Assembly (NCBI GenBank): GCA_964510345.1
Contig: CAZEBB010000006.1
Location: forward strand, 13,170-77,169
From: JAAYQA01 sp964510345
Lineage (GTDB): Bacteria > Bacillota > Clostridia > Tissierellales > Peptoniphilaceae
DNA length: 64,000 bases
Direction of reading: 5' to 3'
Below are positions 15,233-23,918 of this stretch, piece after piece; position 1 is the stretch's first letter; each line of letters starts with the position of its first letter. The notes beneath the pieces are model-generated. The model searched no databases. It had not been told where the DNA came from and saw only the letters and a program-made list of their open reading frames with translations. A program made the position numbers and the translations under genes.

Positions 15233-16942
15233 TTATTGTGGTTGTATCTCCGTGATCGGAATGCGAAAGTGGAATGTGGTGCCGATGCCGATCTCGCTTT
15301 TCACTTCGATCCCAATCTCGTGTCGCTCGGCGATGCTCTTAGCAATCGCCAAGCCCAACCCCGTCCCGGCGAGCTCGGCACCTCGTTTTTTCGTATAGAA
15401 GCGATCGAAGATGTGCGGCAACTGGTCTTGTGGGATCCCCACCCCTTGGTCAGATATCTCGACGTGCAAAGCACGGTCGGTTTCATCTGCCCTCGCTCGA
15501 ATTGAAATCGTAGCGCCGGGTTTTGAGAACTTGATCGCGTTATCCAATACGACGCTCAACATCTGCTTGAGCCGCGTATAGTCACCCCATACATTCACGG
15601 CGGCGTCACCCGTCGTCACCAGTTCCAGTCCCTTATCTCTTGCGACCTGCCGCATTCCGCGAACCGCGTCCGACAAAATGTCGGATAGACGAACCACTTC
15701 AAACTGCAATGTAAACGACGAATTCTGCATGCGTGTTAAATCCATGAGGTCGTTCACGAGGCGCTCAAGCTGAATGATCTCTTTCAGCATCTGCGTACTG
15801 TATTCACTGACTTTCTTAGGCTCCACGATGATCCCGTCGGACAGTGTTTCGAGCGATCCTCGAATGACGGTAATCGGCGTGCGAAGTTCGTGAGAAATAC
15901 TCGCGAGAAATTCTCGCCGTTGCTCTTCCTGTTTCTCGTTCTCCTCTTTTGAAACTAAGAGACGCCCGGCGAGTTCATCTAAATTCTCCGCCAGTTTTCC
16001 GATTTCATCGTTGGAACGATATCGGCAGCGCGCGGTGTAATCCCCATCCGTCAATCGCTGTGCCGCCACGGACATCTGCGTCATCGGCATTTCGATGGAA
16101 CGCGCGAGTTTTCTACCGAGTATTGTGGAAATCAAAAGTGAGATTACGAGCGCCGCTAGGAGGATCCCCAACGGCGGTAGGATCTCCATCATTTCGACCG
16201 CACGGTTTCCATGTAAAAGCAATGCAGCCATCACGGACCCGCTTGGGTCTTTCACCGGTACGCCAACCGTCGTGCTGACGCCTTCGAGCATGCCTCGAAA
16301 TGATGTGCTCGTGACAGTCTGTCCGTCGTAAATGCGTCCGATCATTTCGACCGCTTCCTCGGGGAGTTCGCTGATGGTCGTCGCAGACTGCCCGGTCACG
16401 ATGGCGTCGGCATTTTTATCGACGATCCACGTTTCGGCTTGCGCGATGTCATCCAGAAATCGTAAGTATCCGCCCATGCCGGCCCCGTTGCCCATTTGCC
16501 CCATACCGCGGCTGCCACCTTGCGGTCCTTGTCCCATTCCGCTCATAGAGCCTTGACCCATCCCGGACATCGGCCCCTGGCCTCTCTCTGCGCCTTGCCC
16601 TTGACCCAAACCTCTGCCACTTCCCTGCCCTTGCCCGGCTCCTTGGCCTTGCCTGCCGGTCACGGCTTCTGTCTCTTCGGGTGTGACGAGCGCTTCGTCT
16701 GTTTCCGCGATCTCGTGCTCTATCGACTCATCGGTGTTGGCATGTAATATATAGGTCAGTTCACTTGCTATGGACTCAGCTCGCCTCGTCAGCTCTACGC
16801 GATGCATCTCCCTGGCGTATAATCCAAAGAAAAACAGAAAGCTGAGTGCGGTGGCGAGGAAGAAGAACACCATCGTCCGCCGCTGCATCCGACCGATCCG
16901 GCTGCGAAAACTCGGTGATTTATTTTCCGTCATCTTGCTCAT
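15233..16942 (-). CDS. Sensor histidine kinase with Gly/Gln/Met-rich sensor loop
   Basis: A 569-residue kinase: transmembrane helix 1 (about 23-43), an external sensor region (44-253), helix 2 (254-275), HAMP (276-330), HisKA with SHELRTPITVIRGS (His 351), and a HATPase_c domain with DNAIKFSKPGA, DQGVGIP and GTGLGLAIAKSI. The sensor loop carries a low-complexity stretch (about 96-160) of GQGQG, GMGQG and SMSGMGQGP units, then a dCache/PAS-like part. It is translated from within the end of the regulator gene (23-base overlap). The signal is unknown; Met-rich loops often bind copper or silver, which is inference. Confidence 0.9.
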   Translation of the reverse strand: MSKMTENKSPSFRSRIGRMQRRTMVFFFLATALSFLFFFGLYAREMHRVELTRRAESIASELTYILHANTDESIEHEIAETDEALVTPEETEAVTGRQGQGAGQGQGSGRGLGQGQGAERGQGPMSGMGQGSMSGMGQGPQGGSRGMGQMGNGAGMGGYLRFLDDIAQAETWIVDKNADAIVTGQSATTISELPEEAVEMIGRIYDGQTVTSTSFRGMLEGVSTTVGVPVKDPSGSVMAALLLHGNRAVEMMEILPPLGILLAALVISLLISTILGRKLARSIEMPMTQMSVAAQRLTDGDYTARCRYRSNDEIGKLAENLDELAGRLLVSKEENEKQEEQRREFLASISHELRTPITVIRGSLETLSDGIIVEPKKVSEYSTQMLKEIIQLERLVNDLMDLTRMQNSSFTLQFEVVRLSDILSDAVRGMRQVARDKGLELVTTGDAAVNVWGDYTRLKQMLSVVLDNAIKFSKPGATISIRARADETDRALHVEISDQGVGIPQDQLPHIFDRFYTKKRGAELAGTGLGLAIAKSIAERHEIGIEVKSEIGIGTTFHFRIPITEIQPQ

Positions 16943-17627
16943 CCGCTCCCATTCGGAACCGATACCCTACGCCCCATACGGTCGAAAGCGACCACTCGGG
17001 GTGCGGCACCTCGGAAAGCTTCGCTCGCAGACGCTTCACATGGGAGTCGACCGTACGCGTATCGCCGAAATAGTCCATGCCCCACACTTGATCCAACAAT
17101 TGTTCTCTCGTATACACCCTCTCCGGGTGCTCGGTGAGTAACCAGAGGATTTCAAATTCCTTTTTCGTGAGCTTGATCGCCTGGCCATCGATCGTGACCC
17201 CGTAGGTCTCCGGGAAGACGCGCAAATTTCCGCGATGGATCACCTTCGCGGTCTGTTCGGCATCTTTGTCGAGTCTGCGCATAATGGCGCGCACTCGCGC
17301 CATGACCTCTCCCGGCGAGAACGGCTTGACGATGTAATCGTCGGCGCCGATATCGAGTCCCATAATGCGCTCAAAATCTTCTCCACGCGCCGTCACCATG
17401 ATGATCGGCACCTGCGAATTCTCCCGAATGGTGCGACACACAGAAAACCCGTCTTGTTTGGGCATGGAGACATCCAGTAGGATCACATCCGGTTGGTGTT
17501 TGGAAAACTTCTCCAAGGCTTCGTCCCCATCGGCGGCTGTGATCGGATCGTATCCGTCGTGTTTCGCGTATTCAACTAATATATCGATGATGTTCGGATT
17601 GTCGTCCGCAATCAGTATAGTTTTCAT
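16920..17627 (-). CDS. OmpR/PhoB-family response regulator
   Basis: A 235-residue regulator: receiver domain starting MKTILIADDN with phospho-acceptor Asp 52 (ILLDVSMPKQDG) and Lys (IVKPFSPGEV), then a winged-helix DNA-binding domain (LTKKEFEILWLL, RVYTREQLLDQVWG, TRTVDSHVKRLR). The ATG at 17627 has GGGGAGG upstream; the open frame before it lacks a site. It is the first gene of the regulator-kinase pair and is followed by the DUF2202 gene. A direct repeat beside its -10 suggests autoregulation. Confidence 0.93.
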   Translation of the reverse strand: MKTILIADDNPNIIDILVEYAKHDGYDPITAADGDEALEKFSKHQPDVILLDVSMPKQDGFSVCRTIRENSQVPIIMVTARGEDFERIMGLDIGADDYIVKPFSPGEVMARVRAIMRRLDKDAEQTAKVIHRGNLRVFPETYGVTIDGQAIKLTKKEFEILWLLTEHPERVYTREQLLDQVWGMDYFGDTRTVDSHVKRLRAKLSEVPHPEWSLSTVWGVGYRFRMGADEQDDGK

Positions 17628-17648
17628 GATGCAACCTCCCCTTTCGTC

Positions 17649-17681
17649 AGTATACCGTATTTCTGTGGCATTTTTGTGGCA
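17649..17681 (-). promoter_or_regulatory. Promoter of response regulator with 11-bp-period direct repeat
   Basis: On the minus strand TGCCACA-AAAA-TGCCACA (17664-17681) stands nine bases upstream of TATACT (17649-17654), replacing the -35 element as a pho-box does. This geometry is expected for activation by an OmpR-type regulator. Confidence 0.5.
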
Positions 17682-17729
17682 AAACGATCGAATGTTTCGC
17701 AAACTCTTCCCTTTTCGAAATTTCCGTGG

Positions 17730-17929
17730 TACACTTTGAGTAGATCAAATTCTGTCTCCCTACAGTTTTTGCTCGGTTGGTATAGGGTTGTGCGTTGCCG
17801 CTTTGCAAGCAAACCCGATGAAGAAGCCCTCCTGTCGGGCACAAAGAAAACAATCCAAGGAAATGTGTATTGTTTTGTTTTTGTGTTCAAAGAGATCGCT
17901 TGAATCGAGTAGAAAGTAGAGGAAAATCA
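17730..17929 (+). promoter_or_regulatory. Promoter and structured 5' leader of ykvI-like gene
   Basis: A -10 element TACACT (17730-17735) predicts a leader of about 185 bases. Hairpin A (17785-17816) has a GGGTT/AACCC outer stem and a TTGC/GCAA inner stem. Hairpin B (17814-17839, CCCGA/TCGGG) uses the same CCC and so excludes A. A third long hairpin (17840-17885) pairs CACAAA with TTTGTG and AAAACAAT with ATTGTTTT and has a T-rich 3' arm. No T-box or known riboswitch motif was recognised. This is a candidate cis-regulatory RNA. Confidence 0.45.
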
Positions 17930-19030
17930 ATGGAAAAATCAAAACTTAGCATCGGTGCCGTCATCGGCTTTTGCGGTGCTTGTATCGCCTTTTATATCGG
18001 TGCTGGCTTTGCGACGATGCAAGAGGTCATGCAGTACGAAGCCTCCTACGGCTCGCAATTTATGATCGTCATCTTAGTTGCAGCTGCAATCTATGTGTAT
18101 ACCAATATTTCATTTGCCACCAACGGGAATCGCCTTAAATTAGAACGCGGTGGAGACATATATAAACACTACAGCGGAAAGTACATAGGCACATTTTATG
18201 ACTATTTCTCTGCCTTTTTCTGCTATATGTGCTTCATTGTCATGTGTGGCGGTGCCAACTCCACGGCGGCTCAACAATGGGGTCTCCCCAATGGCGTCGG
18301 CGCAATCATCCTTACCGTAGCCGTCATCGCAACAGCAGTCTTCGGACTCAATGGAATCTTAAATGCGTTAGGTAAGCTGGGTCCGGTCATCATTACACTG
18401 ATCCTAATCGTGTCGATCATCACCAGCATCACCGGTTTCTCCAACTTCGGTGCCAATGTCCAAGCGATCGACAACGGCGCTTACGAGCTGACACAGGTCG
18501 GAGGCGGTAATCCCTTTGCCTCGGGTGCGTCCTATGGCGGGTTCGTCATCTTGTGGTTTGCGTCCTTCCTGTCTGAAATCGGCGCAAAGAACAAACTGAA
18601 GGAAGTAAACACCGGTATGCTGATCTCCACATTGTTCATCTTCGGTGCAGCCGCCATTTGCTGTATCGCTCTGATTTCACATATCGACGTAACCGCTACA
18701 GCAGACATCCCGGCGCTTATGCTCGCCAACCAAATCAGCCCGCTTCTCGCTCAGGCCTTCGCGTTGATCATCTTCGCCGGCATCTACACGACAGCCGTAC
18801 CTCTCCTCTGGACCGGTGTGACAAGAGTCGCCGAAGAAGGAACCCCCCGCTACAAAATGCTGACCATCATCGGCGGCGTCGTCGGTTGTGCCGTCGCTTG
18901 GTTCCTCCCATACAAAGGACTGGTCAATATCTTATACGGCCTGAACGGCTACCTCGGTTTCATCTTGGTCGCCTTCATGATCGTTTACGACGTTCGCACC
19001 AAGATGGGCGCGAAACCCCTAAAGTCGTAA
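17930..19030 (+). CDS. YkvI-like APC-superfamily membrane transporter
   Basis: A 366-residue protein with about ten membrane spans. It begins MEKSKLSIGAVIGFCGACIA with GAGFATMQEVMQY, a pattern typical of the YkvI group of putative amino-acid or branched-chain-type carriers. ATG 17930 has AGAGGAAA upstream. It stands alone between its leader and a terminator. The substrate is unknown; the family lies near the LeuT-fold amino-acid carriers, and a peptide-fermenting host makes an amino acid likely. Confidence 0.8.
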   Translation: MEKSKLSIGAVIGFCGACIAFYIGAGFATMQEVMQYEASYGSQFMIVILVAAAIYVYTNISFATNGNRLKLERGGDIYKHYSGKYIGTFYDYFSAFFCYMCFIVMCGGANSTAAQQWGLPNGVGAIILTVAVIATAVFGLNGILNALGKLGPVIITLILIVSIITSITGFSNFGANVQAIDNGAYELTQVGGGNPFASGASYGGFVILWFASFLSEIGAKNKLKEVNTGMLISTLFIFGAAAICCIALISHIDVTATADIPALMLANQISPLLAQAFALIIFAGIYTTAVPLLWTGVTRVAEEGTPRYKMLTIIGGVVGCAVAWFLPYKGLVNILYGLNGYLGFILVAFMIVYDVRTKMGAKPLKS

Positions 19031-19086
19031 CACTCATCCGTTAACGACAACGATAATTACCGTCGCTGAATCAAGCGATCCTAAAT

Positions 19087-19122
19087 CGGGCGCTCTGTTG
19101 CATAACAGGCACCCGGTTTTTT
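19087..19122 (+). terminator. Terminator of ykvI-like gene
   Basis: An imperfect stem around CTGTT-GCAT-AACAG extends outward to CGGG/CCCG and is followed by six T residues. Confidence 0.8.
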
Positions 19123-19174
19123 AGTTCTTTATCATCTTGTGATAGCGTTGTCATAAATTGTAACCTTTTCTTTG

Positions 19175-19203
19175 TCGACACCGAGAACCGCTAGACGTAT
19201 AGT
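19175..19203 (+). promoter_or_regulatory. Promoter of LysM/deacetylase lipoprotein gene
   Basis: TCGACA (19175-19180) and TATAGT (19198-19203) are 17 bases apart, about 65 bases before the start codon. Confidence 0.6.
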
Positions 19204-19270
19204 GGTTTTATATGAATTCAATAATGATTTCTCATGCAAAGAAAAGTTTAATTAGAAAGGAGAGGTGCAA

Positions 19271-20449
19271 ATGAAAAAGTTATGCCTCATCATTGGGCTA
19301 TTTCTACTTCTCACTGCATGCACGGCCTCTCCCCCGACTGACCCCACGGAGGCGGAGGACAACAGCGCCCCTGCAACGGATACCCCTCAGGATCCCGTCA
19401 CCACATCGAGATCCACCCAGAAGCCGCTAACTGAAATTGTCATTCAAAACCCGAGCACTGAGGCTTCCACCGAGGCTACCGAACCCCCGGAAACGGAAGA
19501 GCCCGCCGTGACGACGGAAATCATCCAGACGACGGAAGACATCCTCCATACCGTAGAAGACGGAGATACTCTGATCAGCCTCGCAAAAAAATATGAGACC
19601 ACGCCGGAGAATATCGCCGGCTGGAATGCGTTGGAAGACCCGCATTTTCTAACCGTCGGTCAGACGATCGTCGTCGGCGCGCGAAGAGTGGAAACCGTGT
19701 ACGAGAAAACGGAACCGGTGACCGAGCCGCCGCAGGTTCGTTCGGAGCTTGACACCGTACAAGGGTACGACAATGCATCGTACGGTTGGTCCTATCCCGC
19801 AACCAAAGAGATTGAAGAGTTCATCAACGAGTACAATGCATATTCGAAAATGCCCTCACCTGATCAGGAGTTGATCTTAACCTTTGATTGTGGTGCGGTT
19901 TACGGCCAAACGGCGACTAAAATCCTCGACACACTGCACGAGAAGGGCGTACAGGCGACCTTCTTTATCACCGGGGCTTTCTTAGAAGAAGTGCCCAATA
20001 CCGTACAACGCATCCTCTCGGAGGGGCACACGATCGGCAACCATACATTTGAGCATCGAAACGGTCCGCAAACGATCAGTACCGACGGCGTCCTCGCATT
20101 GGAGACAGACCTTCTCAAGCTCGAAGCAGAGTTTACGAATCTCACGGGAGAAAAGATCGCCCCACTCACACGCCCCCCCGAAGGCCTTTGGAGCGAACAA
20201 TCGCTGGAGGTGTACCGACAGCTCGGCTACACCACGATCTTTTGGGATAACACATACCATGACTGGGAAGTCGACAATCAAATGGAACCCGACAAAGCGC
20301 TGCAACTTCTAAAGGACCAAACGAGAGACGGCGGCGTCCTGTTGCTGCACTCTTCCAGTGAAACCAACGCGCAGATTCTCGGGGACTATATCGACTGGGC
20401 GAAAGCACAGGGATATGCATTCATCAGCGCCAACCAAATTACACAATAA
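19271..20449 (+). CDS. Lipoprotein with LysM and NodB-type polysaccharide deacetylase (PdaA-like)
   Basis: A 392-residue lipoprotein: signal with lipobox LLTAC (Cys 17), a Thr/Glu/Pro-rich spacer, a LysM peptidoglycan-binding domain (about 91-136) and a CE4/NodB domain from about residue 200. Motifs seen are TFDCG (catalytic Asp, second Asp replaced by Cys), HTFEH, TRPPEGLW, the WDNTYHDW acidic-aromatic motif and LLLHSS. Loss of the second Asp is shared with the PdaA group, which deacetylates muramic acid during delta-lactam formation in spore cortex. It therefore probably modifies peptidoglycan outside the cell. ATG 19271 has AAGGAGAGG upstream. Confidence 0.87.
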   Translation: MKKLCLIIGLFLLLTACTASPPTDPTEAEDNSAPATDTPQDPVTTSRSTQKPLTEIVIQNPSTEASTEATEPPETEEPAVTTEIIQTTEDILHTVEDGDTLISLAKKYETTPENIAGWNALEDPHFLTVGQTIVVGARRVETVYEKTEPVTEPPQVRSELDTVQGYDNASYGWSYPATKEIEEFINEYNAYSKMPSPDQELILTFDCGAVYGQTATKILDTLHEKGVQATFFITGAFLEEVPNTVQRILSEGHTIGNHTFEHRNGPQTISTDGVLALETDLLKLEAEFTNLTGEKIAPLTRPPEGLWSEQSLEVYRQLGYTTIFWDNTYHDWEVDNQMEPDKALQLLKDQTRDGGVLLLHSSSETNAQILGDYIDWAKAQGYAFISANQITQ

Positions 20450-20453
20450 AGAA

Positions 20454-20493
20454 GACCCGCTCGCGGTGAGTGTACCGTGAACGGGTCCTTTTT
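20454..20493 (+). terminator. Terminator of deacetylase gene
   Basis: GACCCG/CGGGTC with an inner CGCGGT/ACCGTG stem is followed by CCTTTTTG. It also lies at the end of the convergent P-loop gene. Confidence 0.85.
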
Positions 20494-20498
20494 GTTGA

Positions 20499-22265
20499 TT
20501 ATCTGTTTTTCTCGGAGAGTTCGCGGATCACGCCGAACAGGTCGATCGCGGCTCGTTCCGGGCCGTCCTTCTCAAATCCATGCACACCTAATTGCGTGCG
20601 CAGTTCTCCGACGACCGTACCGCTGGCGAACAGCGAATCAAAGTAAGAGACCAAAAGTTCATCACAGATCTCCTGCTTTTGTGCCGGACCGAAGGGGTTT
20701 GCAAAATAGGAAGTGGTTTGGCCGACTTCTGTCGTGGTGCCCTTCGCGAATCGACGGCCGGCGCGGAATACCTCGATCGCTTCCTCCGTGTTGTCAAAGC
20801 GGTGCACGGCATTTTCTCCCTCTTCCAACTGGACATAGTTGTTGGCATAGAGACAGATGTCAACGGGCAAGCCTTGCATAATCTCTTCGTACGTCGCCAC
20901 CGGGTTGATCAGGCGCGCATTGATCTTGTCGGGGTTCATGAAGATGGATCGGTCGAGCTCCTTAAACGCATAGCCGGCGTCTAAGTCGTCCAAGCGAACA
21001 AAAGCCCCGATCTCTGTTCCCGAACCGATGATGGTGTTGTTGTCTGCGCTCTTCTTGAATGTGCCCATGTCGTCAAAGATAATCGTCATATCGGCGATAT
21101 AGTCTTTCGCCAAAGCGCGGAACGCCTCGATGCTCTCGCTCTTCCCGGCGCCGCTGTCGCCGACGATGACGACATTGGCCTTGTCGCCGTCTTTTAGGAC
21201 GATCTGTACCATCGCGCCGTGGATGGGAAGAAATCCGCGCTTCAACTGCACGAGATTGTGCAGTGTGAGGATCATCTTCTTCATATAGCCGAAATAATCG
21301 TGTGCTTCGTGATGCGTCACGACGCCCAACATGATATTGTTCGCAATGTCGTCGTAGAAGATGCTTTCGCCCGTTTCCTCATGATTGTCGCCGCCGAAGA
21401 GGAGGATCAGATCCGGACGTCTGCCGGCGATCTCGTGTTCACACGCGAGCTCAAACAGATTGGAAAGGGAGATCCCGTGCGTGAGGAAGTCCCGATGCAC
21501 GTAAATAAAAGCGAGAAGCTCCCCTACTTTTGCCGGGTAGCAGAAGAAATGGCTCTCGTTGATGCCCATTCGGGGCAACGGATTGGTCTTCACCTCTTGG
21601 AACAGGCCATCTCTTTTATTGCGCTTCGGATAGGAGATAAAGGGTGTCTCCAGTACCGTCGTCTTGATAAACGGAATGCTGCGAAGCATCTCGTACTCGG
21701 TCGGCACCGGCCATACGATGTCCTTAAGGATCATGCCGACATTCGTTCCCGCCGGGACTTGACGGTAGACCGTCGGCTTTGTCATCGACGTGTTGTTGGA
21801 GATCTTGCGATAGAGGTTCAGGATCAGTTTATCGAACGATTCTTTCGTGTCGATGAAGCTGCTGTTGGCCAGTCCTTCGGTTCCTTTGTCTTCTAAAATG
21901 ACCGCATAGCGCTCCAAGCCGCGCCAGTATTTGTAAATCTCTTCGATCAGATGACGAAAGTCTGCCTTGTGCTCATACAGCTGCGCATATTGCGGAAATG
22001 TCTCGGCAATCTCCTGCGAAGTCATAATCGTCAGCAGTTTGAATACTTTTGTCAGCGTCTCGATGCGCTCGGCATCGGTTTGCTCTTTGAACTCATCGGT
22101 TAACAATAAATTCGATCGCGAATAGCGATCCACATTTTTTCTAAGAAAATGGGAAAGAACCGAGCGAAACCCTTCGCTATCTAAAACTTCATCGTCATTG
22201 ACGCAGTATCGTCTGGAGAAATTCATTAGTGCTTTATCGTTGCTTAGTGACCATTCTTTTTTCAT
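20499..22265 (-). CDS. P-loop protein resembling HPr kinase/PEP carboxykinase fold
   Basis: A 588-residue cytoplasmic protein. A Walker A motif GDSGAGKSES sits at about residues 369-378, close to the GxSGxGKSE of HPr kinase and to the PEP carboxykinase P-loop. An acidic strand IIFDDMGTFKK follows 20 residues later and could bind metal. The first 360 residues have no motif I recognise, apart from helical segments and a GGDNHEETGESI stretch. Large proteins of this kind are common in Clostridia and are sometimes labelled PEP carboxykinase; whether this one is a kinase or a carboxykinase is not settled here. A TATAAT lies upstream and guaB ends just before it. Confidence 0.6.
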   Translation of the reverse strand: MKKEWSLSNDKALMNFSRRYCVNDDEVLDSEGFRSVLSHFLRKNVDRYSRSNLLLTDEFKEQTDAERIETLTKVFKLLTIMTSQEIAETFPQYAQLYEHKADFRHLIEEIYKYWRGLERYAVILEDKGTEGLANSSFIDTKESFDKLILNLYRKISNNTSMTKPTVYRQVPAGTNVGMILKDIVWPVPTEYEMLRSIPFIKTTVLETPFISYPKRNKRDGLFQEVKTNPLPRMGINESHFFCYPAKVGELLAFIYVHRDFLTHGISLSNLFELACEHEIAGRRPDLILLFGGDNHEETGESIFYDDIANNIMLGVVTHHEAHDYFGYMKKMILTLHNLVQLKRGFLPIHGAMVQIVLKDGDKANVVIVGDSGAGKSESIEAFRALAKDYIADMTIIFDDMGTFKKSADNNTIIGSGTEIGAFVRLDDLDAGYAFKELDRSIFMNPDKINARLINPVATYEEIMQGLPVDICLYANNYVQLEEGENAVHRFDNTEEAIEVFRAGRRFAKGTTTEVGQTTSYFANPFGPAQKQEICDELLVSYFDSLFASGTVVGELRTQLGVHGFEKDGPERAAIDLFGVIRELSEKNR

Positions 22266-22324
22266 AAGTACCTCACAATCTTCTTCTCTGTGTTGTTGTA
22301 TCTCTTATTATACCACAAAGGAAA

Positions 22325-22357
22325 ACAAGGGAAAACGAAAATTTCTTTCGTTTTCCC
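22325..22357 (-). terminator. Terminator of guaB
   Basis: On the minus strand GGGAAAACGAAA/TTTCGTTTTCCC forms a 12-base-pair stem with a short loop, followed by TTGTTTT. Confidence 0.85.
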
Positions 22358-22363
22358 TCACGA

Positions 22364-23815
22364 TTATCTGGAGCTGTAATTGGGTGCTTCTTTTGTGATA
22401 CTGATATCGTGCGGGTGATTCTCTACGAGAGACGCCGCTGTGATCTTCACGTACTTGGATTCCGTCTTCAGTGCGTGGATGTCTTTTGCGCCGACATATC
22501 CCATGCCCGAGCGCAGTCCCCCGATCAGTTGGTAGACCATATCGCCCAATGGACCTTTGAACTCGACGCGCCCTTCGACCCCTTCCGGTACGAATTTCTT
22601 GGTTTCACCTTGGAAGTAGCGGTCCGACGAACCTTGCTTCATCGACGCGATGGATCCCATTCCACGGTAGACTTTAAAGCGTCTGCCTTCGTATAATTCC
22701 TCTTCACCCGGCGATTCCTCGGCCCCCGCGAACAGCGAACCGATCATGACGACATCGGCACCGGCTGCGATCGCCTTGGTGATGTCGCCCGAGTATTTGA
22801 TGCCTCCGTCGGCGATGATGGGAATATTGTACTGGCTTGCCACCCGTGCGGCTTCCATAATCGCGGTGATCTGCGGGACGCCGATCCCCGTGACGACGCG
22901 CGTCGTACAGATGGACCCGGGTCCAATTCCGATCTTGATACAGTCGGCACCGGCCTTGATTAAGGCTTCCGTTCCTTCCGCGGTCGCGACATTTCCGGCG
23001 ATTAGCTGCAGGTCGGGAAATGCGTCTTTGATCTCACGAATCGTGCGAAGTACGCCGGCGGAATGCCCATGCGCCGTGTCGACGACGATGACGTCGACTT
23101 TTGCCTGCACCAGCGCTTCGATGCGCTCCATGGTCTCGGGCGAAACGCCGACTGCCGCACCGGCCAACAGACGTCCGGTTTCGTCTTTTGCCGCATTCGG
23201 ATGCTGAATCGATTTTTCAATATCTTTTATCGTGATTAAGCCGTTTAGGTGGAAGTCGTCATCCACCAGCGGCAACTTTTCAATTTTATATTTCTTTAAC
23301 AGCAGGAGCGCTTCATCCATCGTGATGCCCTGCTTGGCGGTGATGATATTTTCTTTCGTCATCACTTCGTCAACGCGTTTATCCGTATTGGTTTCAAAGC
23401 GGATATCGCGATTCGTGAGGATCCCCATCAGCTTGCCGGTATCGTCGGTAATCGGTACGCCGGAAATATGATAGTGCTCCATCAGATCCAACGCATCCTG
23501 AATCTTATGATGCGGGTTGAGGAAAAAGGGATCGGTAATGACGCCGTGCTCTGAGCGCTTCACGCGATCGACTTCTTTCGCCTGCTGTTCGATCGTGCAG
23601 TTTTTATGAATGATTCCAATACCGCCTTCTCTCGCCATACCGATCGCCATCCGCGACTCGGTGACCGTGTCCATCCCCGCGCTCATCAGCGGAATGTTCA
23701 ACATCACCTTATTCGTCAGTCGCGTACGCACATCCGTTTCTCTCGGCAATACTTGCGAATGCTGCGGCACTAATAAAATATCGTCAAATGTCAGTCCTTC
23801 ACCGTAATACTCCAT
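22364..23815 (-). CDS. guaB: IMP dehydrogenase
   Basis: A 483-residue NAD-dependent enzyme that converts IMP to XMP, the first step to GMP. The TIM barrel begins LTFDDILLVPQHS, two CBS domains are inserted at about residues 90-205 (ITDPFFLNPHH, MGILTNRDIRF, LNGLITIKDIEKS), and the catalytic Cys loop GPGSICTTRVVTG and the flap EGVEGRVEFKGP are intact. It is monocistronic, with a good promoter and terminator. Confidence 0.96.
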   Translation of the reverse strand: MEYYGEGLTFDDILLVPQHSQVLPRETDVRTRLTNKVMLNIPLMSAGMDTVTESRMAIGMAREGGIGIIHKNCTIEQQAKEVDRVKRSEHGVITDPFFLNPHHKIQDALDLMEHYHISGVPITDDTGKLMGILTNRDIRFETNTDKRVDEVMTKENIITAKQGITMDEALLLLKKYKIEKLPLVDDDFHLNGLITIKDIEKSIQHPNAAKDETGRLLAGAAVGVSPETMERIEALVQAKVDVIVVDTAHGHSAGVLRTIREIKDAFPDLQLIAGNVATAEGTEALIKAGADCIKIGIGPGSICTTRVVTGIGVPQITAIMEAARVASQYNIPIIADGGIKYSGDITKAIAAGADVVMIGSLFAGAEESPGEEELYEGRRFKVYRGMGSIASMKQGSSDRYFQGETKKFVPEGVEGRVEFKGPLGDMVYQLIGGLRSGMGYVGAKDIHALKTESKYVKITAASLVENHPHDISITKEAPNYSSR

Positions 23816-23841
23816 CCGTTTACCCCCTTATAATTTGAAAC

Positions 23842-23870
23842 AGTATATCATACAAAATCGAGCATTCCAA
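23842..23870 (-). promoter_or_regulatory. Promoter of guaB
   Basis: TTGGAA (23865-23870) and TATACT (23842-23847) are separated by 17 bases, about 27 bases before the start codon. Confidence 0.75.
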
Positions 23871-23881
23871 CAAATTCATGT

Positions 23882-23911
23882 AAAAAAAGACCGTCTCTTT
23901 CGAGACGATCT
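23882..23911 (-). terminator. Terminator of groEL
   Basis: On the minus strand AGATCGTCTC-GAAA-GAGACGGTCT forms a strong stem with a GAAA loop, followed by seven T residues. Confidence 0.92.
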
Positions 23912-23918
23912 GTAAGGG

